Assembly (NCBI GenBank): GCA_937931645.1
Contig: CALHAR010000009.1
Coordinates: 62,001 to 126,000, forward strand
Origin: an uncultured Alphaproteobacteria bacterium
Lineage (GTDB): Bacteria > Pseudomonadota > Alphaproteobacteria > Micavibrionales > Micavibrionaceae
Direction of reading: 5' to 3'
Length of the DNA stretch: 64,000 bases
Part shown: positions 28,401 through 36,440 of the stretch, one piece after another
How the letters are laid out: each line of letters begins with the position of its first letter
Numbering within the stretch: the stretch's first letter is position 1
The notes under the pieces: generated by a model
The model's input: only the letters and a program-made list of their open reading frames with translations
Told to the model about the DNA's origin: nothing
Databases searched by the model: none
Made by a program: the position numbers and the translations under genes

Positions 28401-29738
28401 ATGAGTAAAGAAACAAAAAATAATAAATCATATAATAATGGTAAGAAAACTAAATCTAGAAGATTTAAGATGGCTTACAGCATTAATAATTGGCAACCTG
28501 TTGCATGTACTTTGGTAAGTGACCAGCCATTCTTCTATATGGATGATGCTTGTGATTTTGATGATGATAACATTTTAAGCGGTGATCTGTTAAAAGATCA
28601 TGACATGCTTTCTGATGAAACTCTTTTGTCTGAAATCACAGCGATGAAGGATAAAATGGAGGCGTATAATAAGGTGTCCGACTTGCATGTAAAGCAGGGG
28701 GATAAACGCCTAGAAGAATTTATAATAGATTCAGAAAACCTATCATCGAATAAAAATTCTATAAAAAATTCGTTAAACGATATCAAAAATATTTTATCAA
28801 ACAGCAGAATGGGGCAGGAGTTATTAAACTTTGCCGCCAGTAAAGACATTTCTATTAAGTTGAGCAAGCAAGTTGATACGGCCTTTTATGATAAAAAAGC
28901 TAGTGTGATATTTATTCGCCCTGACCTAGAAATAACAGACCAAGTTTTGCTTTTGGTGCAAGAGCTTCGCCGTTTTTGGCAAGATGCCCATGGCGCCATG
29001 CTTAACCCATTATCCCTACATCCAGATCAGGCTATATTGGTTAATCGTGCGCAAAAAGCAGATTTGGCCGTTGCCGTTGTTCGGTGTGCCTGGGAAATGA
29101 AGCTTCAAGGTGAAACTGCCATATGGTCACGTGTCGAAAACTCTTCTTTTTCAGATTTAGGTAGAGCGTTAGCAAGAGAAGCGCTTACAGATTTCCGTAC
29201 GCTTAATAATGGTAACGCTTTAAGTGCTGTTTTTGAGACATGGTTCTTATCAGAACGTTGCCGCAATGAAGATAAAAGCCTTATTCAATCAATGCTGGCT
29301 GATTATCGAGGGTATACTTATGATAATGCAGATTTATCACAGCAGATTTCTACAGATTTAATCTGTAAATTGGGAGAGCAGCCTTTCGGCAAAAATTACC
29401 TGTCCTCTTATGCCCACATGATCTTAAATGACTCGCTTTTCACAGACGTACGTGACCGCTCAAACGCCAATTTCCTATGGTTTATCAAGTTTGAACGCAC
29501 CTTTAAGGAAACGGAACAAAAGTTGCAATCTTCAAAACCTATCAAAATGGCTGGCATCGATCAGTCAAAAAATAAAAATATTGAGGACAACCAGAATGGC
29601 ACAAGGCAGCACGATTCCGCGCAAAAGCGGCTTGGTAAACAAACCGCAAGAGACAGCGCAGAGCTCTCAACAGACAATAATGTTATTTCAGTCCAGTTCG
29701 GACATAAAGGAAGGGTCGCGCAAGGAGTACATACTTAA
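28401..29738 (+). CDS. Hypothetical protein, paralogue of the next gene
   Basis: 445 residues from the ATG at 28401 with GGGGAAG just upstream; an in-frame TTG 9 nt earlier is less likely. The N-terminal third is charged and disordered-looking with a possible coiled coil (about 60-125). The core holds LLVQELRRFWQDAHGA, LAVAVVRCAWEMKLQGE, ALSAVFETWFLSERCR and LSSYAHMIL, which line up with the same blocks in the downstream protein, so the two are paralogues. A peptidase-like fold has crossed my mind, but no HExxH is visible. The last 48 codons overlap the next gene in another frame. Confidence 0.7.
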   Translation: MSKETKNNKSYNNGKKTKSRRFKMAYSINNWQPVACTLVSDQPFFYMDDACDFDDDNILSGDLLKDHDMLSDETLLSEITAMKDKMEAYNKVSDLHVKQGDKRLEEFIIDSENLSSNKNSIKNSLNDIKNILSNSRMGQELLNFAASKDISIKLSKQVDTAFYDKKASVIFIRPDLEITDQVLLLVQELRRFWQDAHGAMLNPLSLHPDQAILVNRAQKADLAVAVVRCAWEMKLQGETAIWSRVENSSFSDLGRALAREALTDFRTLNNGNALSAVFETWFLSERCRNEDKSLIQSMLADYRGYTYDNADLSQQISTDLICKLGEQPFGKNYLSSYAHMILNDSLFTDVRDRSNANFLWFIKFERTFKETEQKLQSSKPIKMAGIDQSKNKNIEDNQNGTRQHDSAQKRLGKQTARDSAELSTDNNVISVQFGHKGRVAQGVHT

Positions 29739-30813
29739 CCAGCCCCCCTTAAAAGAAGAAGAAAGTATAGCCGTGCGTGCAAATCGCTTCAGATCACTGA
29801 CCAAACCACGCTCAATTCAAAGAATTGTTGGAGAGGATCGCTGCCTAACAAAAACTCCTTCATATACTGAATTTAATTTAGAAAATGAGGGCACCTACGA
29901 TATTGATATGTTGCAGCCAGTAGAAACCAAAAATTATAAAAATTTAGAGGCCTACCCGTACGTCTTTAAAACAGATTTAGATGTTCTCAGTTGGGTAACC
30001 GCGTTAATGACAGAAAGCCCTTTAGGTTTTTCTTTATTAAAACAGGCGCAAGACTCAGGATGGAAACTTGCGTTGGTTGATTTAGATACAGGTGGTTTTC
30101 ATTTAGATGTTAATAATCAGATCATTGAATTAGATAATTTTAACATGAACGCCCAAACATTGGGAAAATCTACTTTTTACAGAAACTCTCTGATTTCTAT
30201 CCTTGCCAAAGCATTACGTGATGTTTGGCATGAAGATAGATGGGGCGCTTTTGAAGAAAATTATAAACCTGAAGCTGTCCTCTTATTGGAGCGCGCCAGA
30301 GCCGCCGATACAGATTCTGTTTCTGTTTTAATAGCTTGGGAGTTAAGAAGCGCAGGATATAATGAGGTTTGGCGTCATGCGCTGGGTGCGGATGATGGCG
30401 ACATGGCGCGGGTTCTTATTAATATTTTAGAGCGTTACCCCACGGCACTTTATAACGGTATGGCTTTGGCGCATATATTCCGCCAATGGTATGCCGATGT
30501 TGCGCGCGTTGACGCGCTTGATCATATAAGCCTGCAACATATGGATAATATTTTAGAAGAAAACGATATGTGCTTTGGTGATAAGGCCGCTTTATCAAAA
30601 GAGTTTGAATTGCTTTCGTTATTGCCTGATGGCATTTCTTATTTAAAAGAATTGGGTCACACTGTTTCGACTGATCCGTTTTTTAATGGCCTTAACGACC
30701 CTGTCAATCAGACCCATCTTTTTCAAATTACGTATGACAGCAAAGTGACGTACGCTAATGGAATCCCATTTCGTGATGCTAAACTCGCGCGTAAATTTCT
30801 TCATCAGGACTAA
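29596..30813 (+). CDS. Hypothetical protein, paralogue of the preceding gene
   Basis: 405 residues from the ATG at 29596, with AGGA 8 nt upstream; the frame is open further back to 29428, but that part is antisense-free shadow of the upstream gene. The first 90 residues are basic and probably disordered. The core shares with its neighbour the pattern ILAKALRDVWHEDR, VSVLIAWELRSAGYNE, ALAHIFRQWYADVARV and a late ELGH. The start lies inside the preceding gene, overlapping it by 143 nt out of frame, an unusually long overlap. Function unknown. Confidence 0.7.
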   Translation: MAQGSTIPRKSGLVNKPQETAQSSQQTIMLFQSSSDIKEGSRKEYILNQPPLKEEESIAVRANRFRSLTKPRSIQRIVGEDRCLTKTPSYTEFNLENEGTYDIDMLQPVETKNYKNLEAYPYVFKTDLDVLSWVTALMTESPLGFSLLKQAQDSGWKLALVDLDTGGFHLDVNNQIIELDNFNMNAQTLGKSTFYRNSLISILAKALRDVWHEDRWGAFEENYKPEAVLLLERARAADTDSVSVLIAWELRSAGYNEVWRHALGADDGDMARVLINILERYPTALYNGMALAHIFRQWYADVARVDALDHISLQHMDNILEENDMCFGDKAALSKEFELLSLLPDGISYLKELGHTVSTDPFFNGLNDPVNQTHLFQITYDSKVTYANGIPFRDAKLARKFLHQD

Positions 30814-30889
30814 AACTATATTTTATCTGATATAAAGTGGCGTTTTTCGCTTTATTCCTCTGTCTGTACGCTGTTAGGATAGCGTCATT

Positions 30890-31768
30890 ATGAGCGTACT
30901 GAATGAAAAACAACCCATCCATAATTTTAATTTGTATCTGGTTTCAGATGCAACGGGAACCACTTTGCAAGGGCTGGCGCGTGCCGCTCTGTCTCAGTTT
31001 GAAGGTGTAAATCCATCGGAACGCTTTTGGCCAATGATACGTTCTGAGGTCCAGCTGGATCGTGCCATTTCTGATATTAAAAAAACCCCTGGTCCCGTTT
31101 TATTCACTCTCGTGGATAAGAAGTTAAGGCGTAAATTACAGGCCGCTTGTGCGGATTTGGGCGTGCCATGCATGCCAATCCTAGACCCAATTTTACGGAG
31201 TATGTCGTCATATTTGGGTTTACCCTCAAAGGGCATACCGGGATTACAACATGCGCTAGATGATGCTTATTTTCAACGGATTGATGCGGTTGATTTTGCT
31301 TTGGCGTTTGATGACGGTCAGCATCTTGAAGGATTAGAAGAGGCCGATGTTATCTTGGTGGGGGTGTCCCGTACATCAAAAACACCAACTTGTATTTTTT
31401 TGGCACGGCGCGGTATTAAAGCCGCCAATATTCCGTTGGTGCCTTTTGTTCCTTTTCCCGAAGAGATTGCTGAATTAAAAAAACCACTTTTTATCGGTCT
31501 TACGGAATCACCAAAACGTCTAGAAAATTTAAGACGAAGCCGCCTTCAGGCCGATAGCGACAGTAAGCATATTAATGAAAATGACTACTTAGATTTAGAG
31601 CATATCGAAGAGGAAATTAGAAAAGCGCGCCGCTTATTTTCAAAATATAAATGGCCAGTTATTGATGTAACAAGGAAGTCTGTTGAAGAAACAACGGCCG
31701 AAATTTATGCCTTATTACAAAGGCATAAGGGTAGAATGAAAAAGCGGGAGCAAGCAAGTGAAGGCTAA
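30890..31768 (+). CDS. ppsR: PEP synthase / pyruvate dikinase regulatory protein (DUF299, RP001 type)
   Basis: 292 residues. The N-terminal FNLYLVSDATGTT and the P-loop GVSRTSKT (158-165) identify the DUF299 bifunctional kinase/phosphorylase, which switches PEP synthase or pyruvate,phosphate dikinase on and off by Thr phosphorylation. This gene marks the oriC-distal end of the hemE-RP001 interval in Alphaproteobacteria. It overlaps maf by 11 nt and heads a tight operon ppsR-maf-aroE-coaE-dnaQ. Confidence 0.92.
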   Translation: MSVLNEKQPIHNFNLYLVSDATGTTLQGLARAALSQFEGVNPSERFWPMIRSEVQLDRAISDIKKTPGPVLFTLVDKKLRRKLQAACADLGVPCMPILDPILRSMSSYLGLPSKGIPGLQHALDDAYFQRIDAVDFALAFDDGQHLEGLEEADVILVGVSRTSKTPTCIFLARRGIKAANIPLVPFVPFPEEIAELKKPLFIGLTESPKRLENLRRSRLQADSDSKHINENDYLDLEHIEEEIRKARRLFSKYKWPVIDVTRKSVEETTAEIYALLQRHKGRMKKREQASEG

Positions 31769-32354
31769 ACTAATCTTGGCTTCGGGAAGCGCCGCACGGC
31801 AAAATATGCTGTCCCAAGCAGGCTATAGCTTTGATATCATCGCGGCAGACATTGACGAAGAGAAAATCATTGAAAATCTGATAAAAGAAAAAGAGAGCAT
31901 CGGAGATATTTCTACGCATCTGGCAAACGCAAAAGCAAAGTTTGTATCAAAAAAACATTCTGATAAATATATAATTGGTTCAGACCAGCTATTATATATA
32001 GGAGATAAAGTTTACTCCAAAGCAAAAAATAAATTAGAGGCACAAGAGCGCTTAAAAGAATTTCAAGGAAAAACACATACTCTGAATTCCGCAGTAAGCG
32101 TTTATAAGAATGGAGAAAATTTATTTTCTTTTAAGGATGAGGCTAACCTTACAATGAAGTTAATGAGCGCGGTCGAAATAGAATCATACTGCGATAATGC
32201 TGGCGATATTCTAACGTCTTGCGTTGGATGCTATGCCTTGGAAAGCCCTGGTATTAGGCTGTTTAAAGATATTAAAGGTGACTATTTTACGATATTAGGT
32301 ATGCCGTTATTACCACTTATACAGTTTTTAGACAATGAAGGGTTTGGGCTATGA
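31758..32354 (+). CDS. maf: Maf-family nucleotide pyrophosphatase
   Basis: 198 residues from a GTG with GGGAG 8 nt upstream. LILASGSAARQNML is the Maf N-terminal motif (usually SxSPRR; here SAARQ), and GSDQLLY carries the catalytic Asp. Maf proteins hydrolyse non-canonical or modified nucleoside triphosphates. It overlaps ppsR by 11 nt and aroE by 4 nt. Confidence 0.9.
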   Translation: MKAKLILASGSAARQNMLSQAGYSFDIIAADIDEEKIIENLIKEKESIGDISTHLANAKAKFVSKKHSDKYIIGSDQLLYIGDKVYSKAKNKLEAQERLKEFQGKTHTLNSAVSVYKNGENLFSFKDEANLTMKLMSAVEIESYCDNAGDILTSCVGCYALESPGIRLFKDIKGDYFTILGMPLLPLIQFLDNEGFGL

Positions 32355-33160
32355 AGGCGGGCGTTATAGGTTATCCAATCTCCCACAGCAAAAGCCCTAC
32401 TATCCATCAATATTGGATGGATCAATATAATATAAATGGTAATTACCATCATATAGAAATTAAACCAAAAGACTTAGAGATAAAAATAAAAGATATTATA
32501 TACCAAGGATATAATGGTTTTAATGTAACCGCACCGCATAAAGAAAATATTTTCAAACTTTGTGATGAAGTAGATGCCGCAGCAAAGAAAATAGGTGCGG
32601 TGAATACGGTGGTTATTAAAGATCAAAAACTTTACGGCACCAATACAGATTCTTTTGGTTTCATCGAAAATTTAAAATCTTCACAAGATATTGATTTTAA
32701 AAAGAAAAAACCATTTATTTTAGGTGCTGGTGGGGCGGCTAGAGCTATTTTATATGGATTATTGCAAGAGGGTGTAGAGGAAATTTTATTAACCAACAGA
32801 ACTATTGATCGTGCAGAAAATTTACAAAAACTAGACCCGAATAAAATAAAAGTTATTCCATGGGAAGAAAAAGAAACTTATTTAAATAAAATAAATTTAT
32901 TGGTTAATACCACATCTTTGGGAACAAAAAATCAACAATCCTTAGAAATAAATTTAGATAACTTAACTTCTAACTCTCTTGTGTCCGATATAGTTTATAA
33001 TCCTTTGATGACTGATTTATTAAGCCAAGCTAAGGATCGCCATCACAGTATTGTAACAGGCATTGGTATGTTATTGCATCAGGCACGCCCCGCTTTTAAG
33101 GCGTGGACTGGCGTTATGCCAGAAGTTACAAAAGATTTAGAGCAAAAGGTTTTGTTATGA
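32351..33160 (+). CDS. aroE: Shikimate dehydrogenase
   Basis: 269 residues. The shikimate-binding SHSKSPTIHQYWM, the catalytic Lys in FNVTAPHKE and the NADP-binding GAGGAARAI are all present. It reduces 3-dehydroshikimate to shikimate in aromatic amino-acid synthesis. Its start overlaps the maf stop (ATGA) and its stop overlaps coaE in the same way. Confidence 0.95.
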   Translation: MKAGVIGYPISHSKSPTIHQYWMDQYNINGNYHHIEIKPKDLEIKIKDIIYQGYNGFNVTAPHKENIFKLCDEVDAAAKKIGAVNTVVIKDQKLYGTNTDSFGFIENLKSSQDIDFKKKKPFILGAGGAARAILYGLLQEGVEEILLTNRTIDRAENLQKLDPNKIKVIPWEEKETYLNKINLLVNTTSLGTKNQQSLEINLDNLTSNSLVSDIVYNPLMTDLLSQAKDRHHSIVTGIGMLLHQARPAFKAWTGVMPEVTKDLEQKVLL

Positions 33161-33768
33161 TCGTCTTAGGATTAACGGGATCAATAGGTATGGGGAAAAG
33201 TACCGTGGCGCTAATGTTGAAAAAATTGGGGTGCGGGATTCATGATTCAGACAAGGCGGTGCGGTTAGCTTTAAGCCCAAAAGGCCAAGCATTTGAAGAG
33301 GTTGCGCTAACATTCCCAACAAGCTGGGACAAAAAAACGCATATAATTAAACGTGATGTTCTAGCAGAAGTTATTTTTAACGATGATCTTGAAAGACAAA
33401 AACTAGAAAAGATTCTCCACCCTATTGTACACAGATTACAAAAGGAGTTTATCCAAAAACAAGCGCGGCTAGGTCGTAAAATTGTTGTTTTAGAGATACC
33501 CCTTTTATTTGAAACAGGGGCAGAAACTCGCGTAGATTATACGGTTGTGGTCAGTGCACCGTACCATGTTCAGCGCCATAGAGTATTAAAGCGCAGTGGC
33601 ATGAGTGAGGAGAGATTTAAAAAGATTCTAAGAAATCAAATGTCTGATAAAGAAAAATGTTTGCGCGCTGATTTTGTTATTCCTACTGGTATGGGAATGG
33701 CTTACACTCATAAATGCCTAAAGAACATGTTGGAGAAAATTAATGCGCGAAATTGTTTTGGATACTGA
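33157..33768 (+). CDS. coaE: Dephospho-CoA kinase
   Basis: 203 residues from the ATG at 33157, which overlaps the aroE stop by 4 nt; the longer frame from 33103 lies inside aroE. The P-loop GSIGMGKST is at 8-16, and LEIPLLFETG is the conserved later motif. It catalyses the last step of coenzyme A synthesis. It overlaps dnaQ by 26 nt. Confidence 0.94.
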   Translation: MIVLGLTGSIGMGKSTVALMLKKLGCGIHDSDKAVRLALSPKGQAFEEVALTFPTSWDKKTHIIKRDVLAEVIFNDDLERQKLEKILHPIVHRLQKEFIQKQARLGRKIVVLEIPLLFETGAETRVDYTVVVSAPYHVQRHRVLKRSGMSEERFKKILRNQMSDKEKCLRADFVIPTGMGMAYTHKCLKNMLEKINARNCFGY

Positions 33769-34429
33769 AACAACGGGTATGGATCCCGTTGATGGGCATA
33801 AGCTGGTTGAGATTGGTTGTGTGGAGTTAGAAAACCATATGCCGACGGGGCGTACCTATCATCAATATATCAACCCTGAGCGTGACGTGCCCGCAGAGGC
33901 CGCTGCCGTCCATGGATTGACACAGGAGATACTGGCCAAAGAGCCAATATTTGGTGAGGTTGTCGGTAATTTTCTTGATTTCATAGGCACAGATTCTAAG
34001 CTTATCATTCACAATGCCGCCTTTGATATGAAGTTTATTAATGCCGAATTAAAAACATATGGTTTTCCAAATCTTGAGAATAAGCGAGTCATTGATACTT
34101 TAATGATAGCGCGTCGAAAATTTCCCGGTTCGCCGGCTAACTTGGACGCACTTTGTCGACGTTTTAAAATTGATAATTCAAATCGTACGCTCCATGGCGC
34201 TTTACTGGATTCTGAGTTGTTGGCAGAAGTTTATTTAGAGCTTCTTGGTGGTCGCCAACGTGGACTTGATATGGAGGTCGAAAAGAAACCGACAAACAGT
34301 GAAGAAAAAGTTGTTAAAGCCCCGCGTATTTATCGCGAACCACGCCAATTTACTATAAGCGATAAAGAGAAGGCCGCTCACGACAAGATGTTAGAGGGCG
34401 TAAAAGACTCTTTTTGGAAAACAAACTAA
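33743..34429 (+). CDS. dnaQ: DNA polymerase III epsilon subunit
   Basis: 228 residues. Exo I motif DTETTG (7-12), Exo II HNAAFDMKFINAEL and Exo III HGALLDSELLA show an intact DEDDh 3'-5' proofreading exonuclease. The C-terminus carries the linker that binds the polymerase alpha subunit. The order coaE-dnaQ is typical of Alphaproteobacteria and closes the origin-proximal operon. Confidence 0.96.
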   Translation: MREIVLDTETTGMDPVDGHKLVEIGCVELENHMPTGRTYHQYINPERDVPAEAAAVHGLTQEILAKEPIFGEVVGNFLDFIGTDSKLIIHNAAFDMKFINAELKTYGFPNLENKRVIDTLMIARRKFPGSPANLDALCRRFKIDNSNRTLHGALLDSELLAEVYLELLGGRQRGLDMEVEKKPTNSEEKVVKAPRIYREPRQFTISDKEKAAHDKMLEGVKDSFWKTN

Positions 34430-34477
34430 TAATTTTACATCGTTGCTCTTATCCTAAGGATTCTATGGCTTGTAAAG

Positions 34478-36424
34478 CTATTGCCCAATGGTAACCCAGT
34501 CTTCTGAGTTACAAAATTGTAAGGTATTCACCAGAGAATTAAAAATGATATCGCCCGCGTTACCTGTTGGCACGGTACAACTAGTACCACCCGTGCCACC
34601 AATTGGTCCCATCGCCACCCAATCTGTGTCATTGCAGTACTGCATGACTTTATCATCGCTGTTATAGATGACGTTTCCGCGCTTATTTGCGGCATCACCA
34701 CATGGCGTTATATTGACAAATTCGTATGTTCTTAAATCTTGATTTGCGCTATCGGTATAGGCAATTGTGTTTGAGTCTAGGGCTTCTATCCCATAAAGTC
34801 CCGAAAAAGATTGAAAAATGTTCAACTCATTACCAACTAAAAACCAATTTACTCCATCCCAACGGTACGTCCTTAAGTCTCGGTTATTATTATCAATATA
34901 CGCAACTTTGTTCAGTTCTAACGTGGTCAGCTCGGCTTGATTTATAGAGATGATTTGTAATGAGTTCCCGACTTGTGACCAGTTCGTTCCATCCCATTCA
35001 TAAGTGACAAGATTATTACTCGTGGCGGTTCTCGCCAGTGCAATGGTATTGGTGTCTATTGTTGTTAAGGTAGGGTCAAAAACATTTGTAATTGATAATT
35101 GATTCCCGACTTGTGACCAGTTTGTTCCGTCCCAGCTATAGGTCGTTAAGTTAACGCTTGTGCCTGAATTAATGAAAGCAATGGTATTAGAGTCTAGAGC
35201 AGCCATTGTAACGCTAGAAGGTCCGGGAATATTAAGATTATTACCAATTTGTGACCAGTTCGTTCCATCCCAGCTATAGGTGCGTAAATCATCGTTATTG
35301 CTATCGTAATAAGCAACAGTGCTAGCGTCTAAACTTTCAATTGCATTACGGGTACCATTAGGGATATTTAATTCATTACCAACCAAAGACCAGTTCGTTC
35401 CATCCCAGCTATAGGTGCGTAAATCATCATTGGCTGTGTCAATATAAGCAATGGTATCAGAGGTCAAGGTTGTTATTGTTGGAAAACCAGATCCAAAACC
35501 TGATAGATTGTTACCAACCTGCCTCCATGTTCTATTTGAATCAATGATACCTGGACGCGTTATCGTATTTGTCAATGTTCCATTTTCTATGAATCCCGCC
35601 CCTGTACCATTATTAATGTGCCAATCATCAGTGCCGCCAGATAGAAAAATATCAGGAGACTGCCCCAGTGGAATTGACCCATCAGGCCCTAAATACATAG
35701 GCAGTGTGCTGGGCGCTATAAATCTTTCACGGTTTTCGGCAAGAGAAAAGTCAATATAAGCATTAAAATCAATCCAAAAATCAGAAAGACCAGCTACTAA
35801 TTCTTCACCAGCGACGCTTGTAAAGCGATTGCCGATACCATATTGCGGTCCAGCAAAGTTCATAGTTTCTGCGGTGTTATAGGTAACAACATTCTCGATG
35901 ACAGATACGCCATTGATATAGACATGGCGGTTTGCTGTGTTTGTTAGATCAAAGCTAAAGACAACATGATTCCAACTTATATTATTAAGGGCGCGGTCTG
36001 TATCAATGTTGAGGACTTCTGTTCCCGCAGTATTCTGCGCGATAAAGCGTAACTCACCAACGACATCAAGGGTAATGGAAGCGTTTGCAGCACCTGATGA
36101 ATCCAGAATAACTTGTGAATTTGTTAAATCATTACGTTTTATCCAAAAACTGCCAGACCAACTTGTTGAGCTGGTAGAGCCGATCGTACCATTATGTGTA
36201 AGGTGCGTAGCGCCATCGAAATTAACCGCGTTTGGTACATAGGAGCCAAGACCAGCATGAACCCATTGCGTCCCATTATAATATTCAATGGCTTCGGGGG
36301 TTTCGTTATAGTGAATGTCGCCTGTGGATTGTGCGTAGACTGATAGAGGGAACGCAAATAAAATAATGCCCACGATAAGGGTTTTTATATTTCTCATAAA
36401 CTGTGTAGAAAAGGAACGCGTCAT
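34478..36424 (-). CDS. Exported LamG-like / beta-propeller-like surface protein
   Basis: 648 residues; start at 36424, or 27 nt downstream. The signal sequence ends LSVYAQS. A short module GDIHYN...YYNGTQWVHAG follows, then a LamG/concanavalin-like domain (about 60-235, with SWSGSFWIKRN and WNHVVFSFDL). Six repeats of about 45 residues, each built on AYxDxxNxDLRTYSWDGTNW, span about 298-570, as in a six-bladed propeller. Two more modules of the first type, with YCN...W, end the protein. Such domains bind carbohydrate or protein ligands. It lies 16 nt after the large fibre gene, so the two form an operon. Confidence 0.72.
   Translation of the reverse strand: MTRSFSTQFMRNIKTLIVGIILFAFPLSVYAQSTGDIHYNETPEAIEYYNGTQWVHAGLGSYVPNAVNFDGATHLTHNGTIGSTSSTSWSGSFWIKRNDLTNSQVILDSSGAANASITLDVVGELRFIAQNTAGTEVLNIDTDRALNNISWNHVVFSFDLTNTANRHVYINGVSVIENVVTYNTAETMNFAGPQYGIGNRFTSVAGEELVAGLSDFWIDFNAYIDFSLAENRERFIAPSTLPMYLGPDGSIPLGQSPDIFLSGGTDDWHINNGTGAGFIENGTLTNTITRPGIIDSNRTWRQVGNNLSGFGSGFPTITTLTSDTIAYIDTANDDLRTYSWDGTNWSLVGNELNIPNGTRNAIESLDASTVAYYDSNNDDLRTYSWDGTNWSQIGNNLNIPGPSSVTMAALDSNTIAFINSGTSVNLTTYSWDGTNWSQVGNQLSITNVFDPTLTTIDTNTIALARTATSNNLVTYEWDGTNWSQVGNSLQIISINQAELTTLELNKVAYIDNNNRDLRTYRWDGVNWFLVGNELNIFQSFSGLYGIEALDSNTIAYTDSANQDLRTYEFVNITPCGDAANKRGNVIYNSDDKVMQYCNDTDWVAMGPIGGTGGTSCTVPTGNAGDIIFNSLVNTLQFCNSEDWVTIGQ
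34720..35531 (-). repeat. Six imperfect repeats of about 135-140 bp in the propeller-like region
   Basis: The coding repeats carry a nearly constant DNA stretch for YSWDGTNWS (for example around 34980, 35115, 35250 and 35390), while the linking loops vary. Each unit encodes about 45 residues. The high DNA identity of the constant part suggests recent duplication or gene conversion. Confidence 0.75.
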
Positions 36425-36440
36425 ATTTCCGTTTGCCCCT

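Noticed and set aside
28496..28512. TTGGCAACCTGTTGCA, sigma-54-like
   Set aside because: Spacing between GG and GC is 9, not 10, and it lies inside a coding region.
29428..29595. 5' extension of the second paralogue
   Set aside because: It lies wholly in the coding region of the upstream gene in another frame and has no ribosome-binding site; the ATG at 29596 does.
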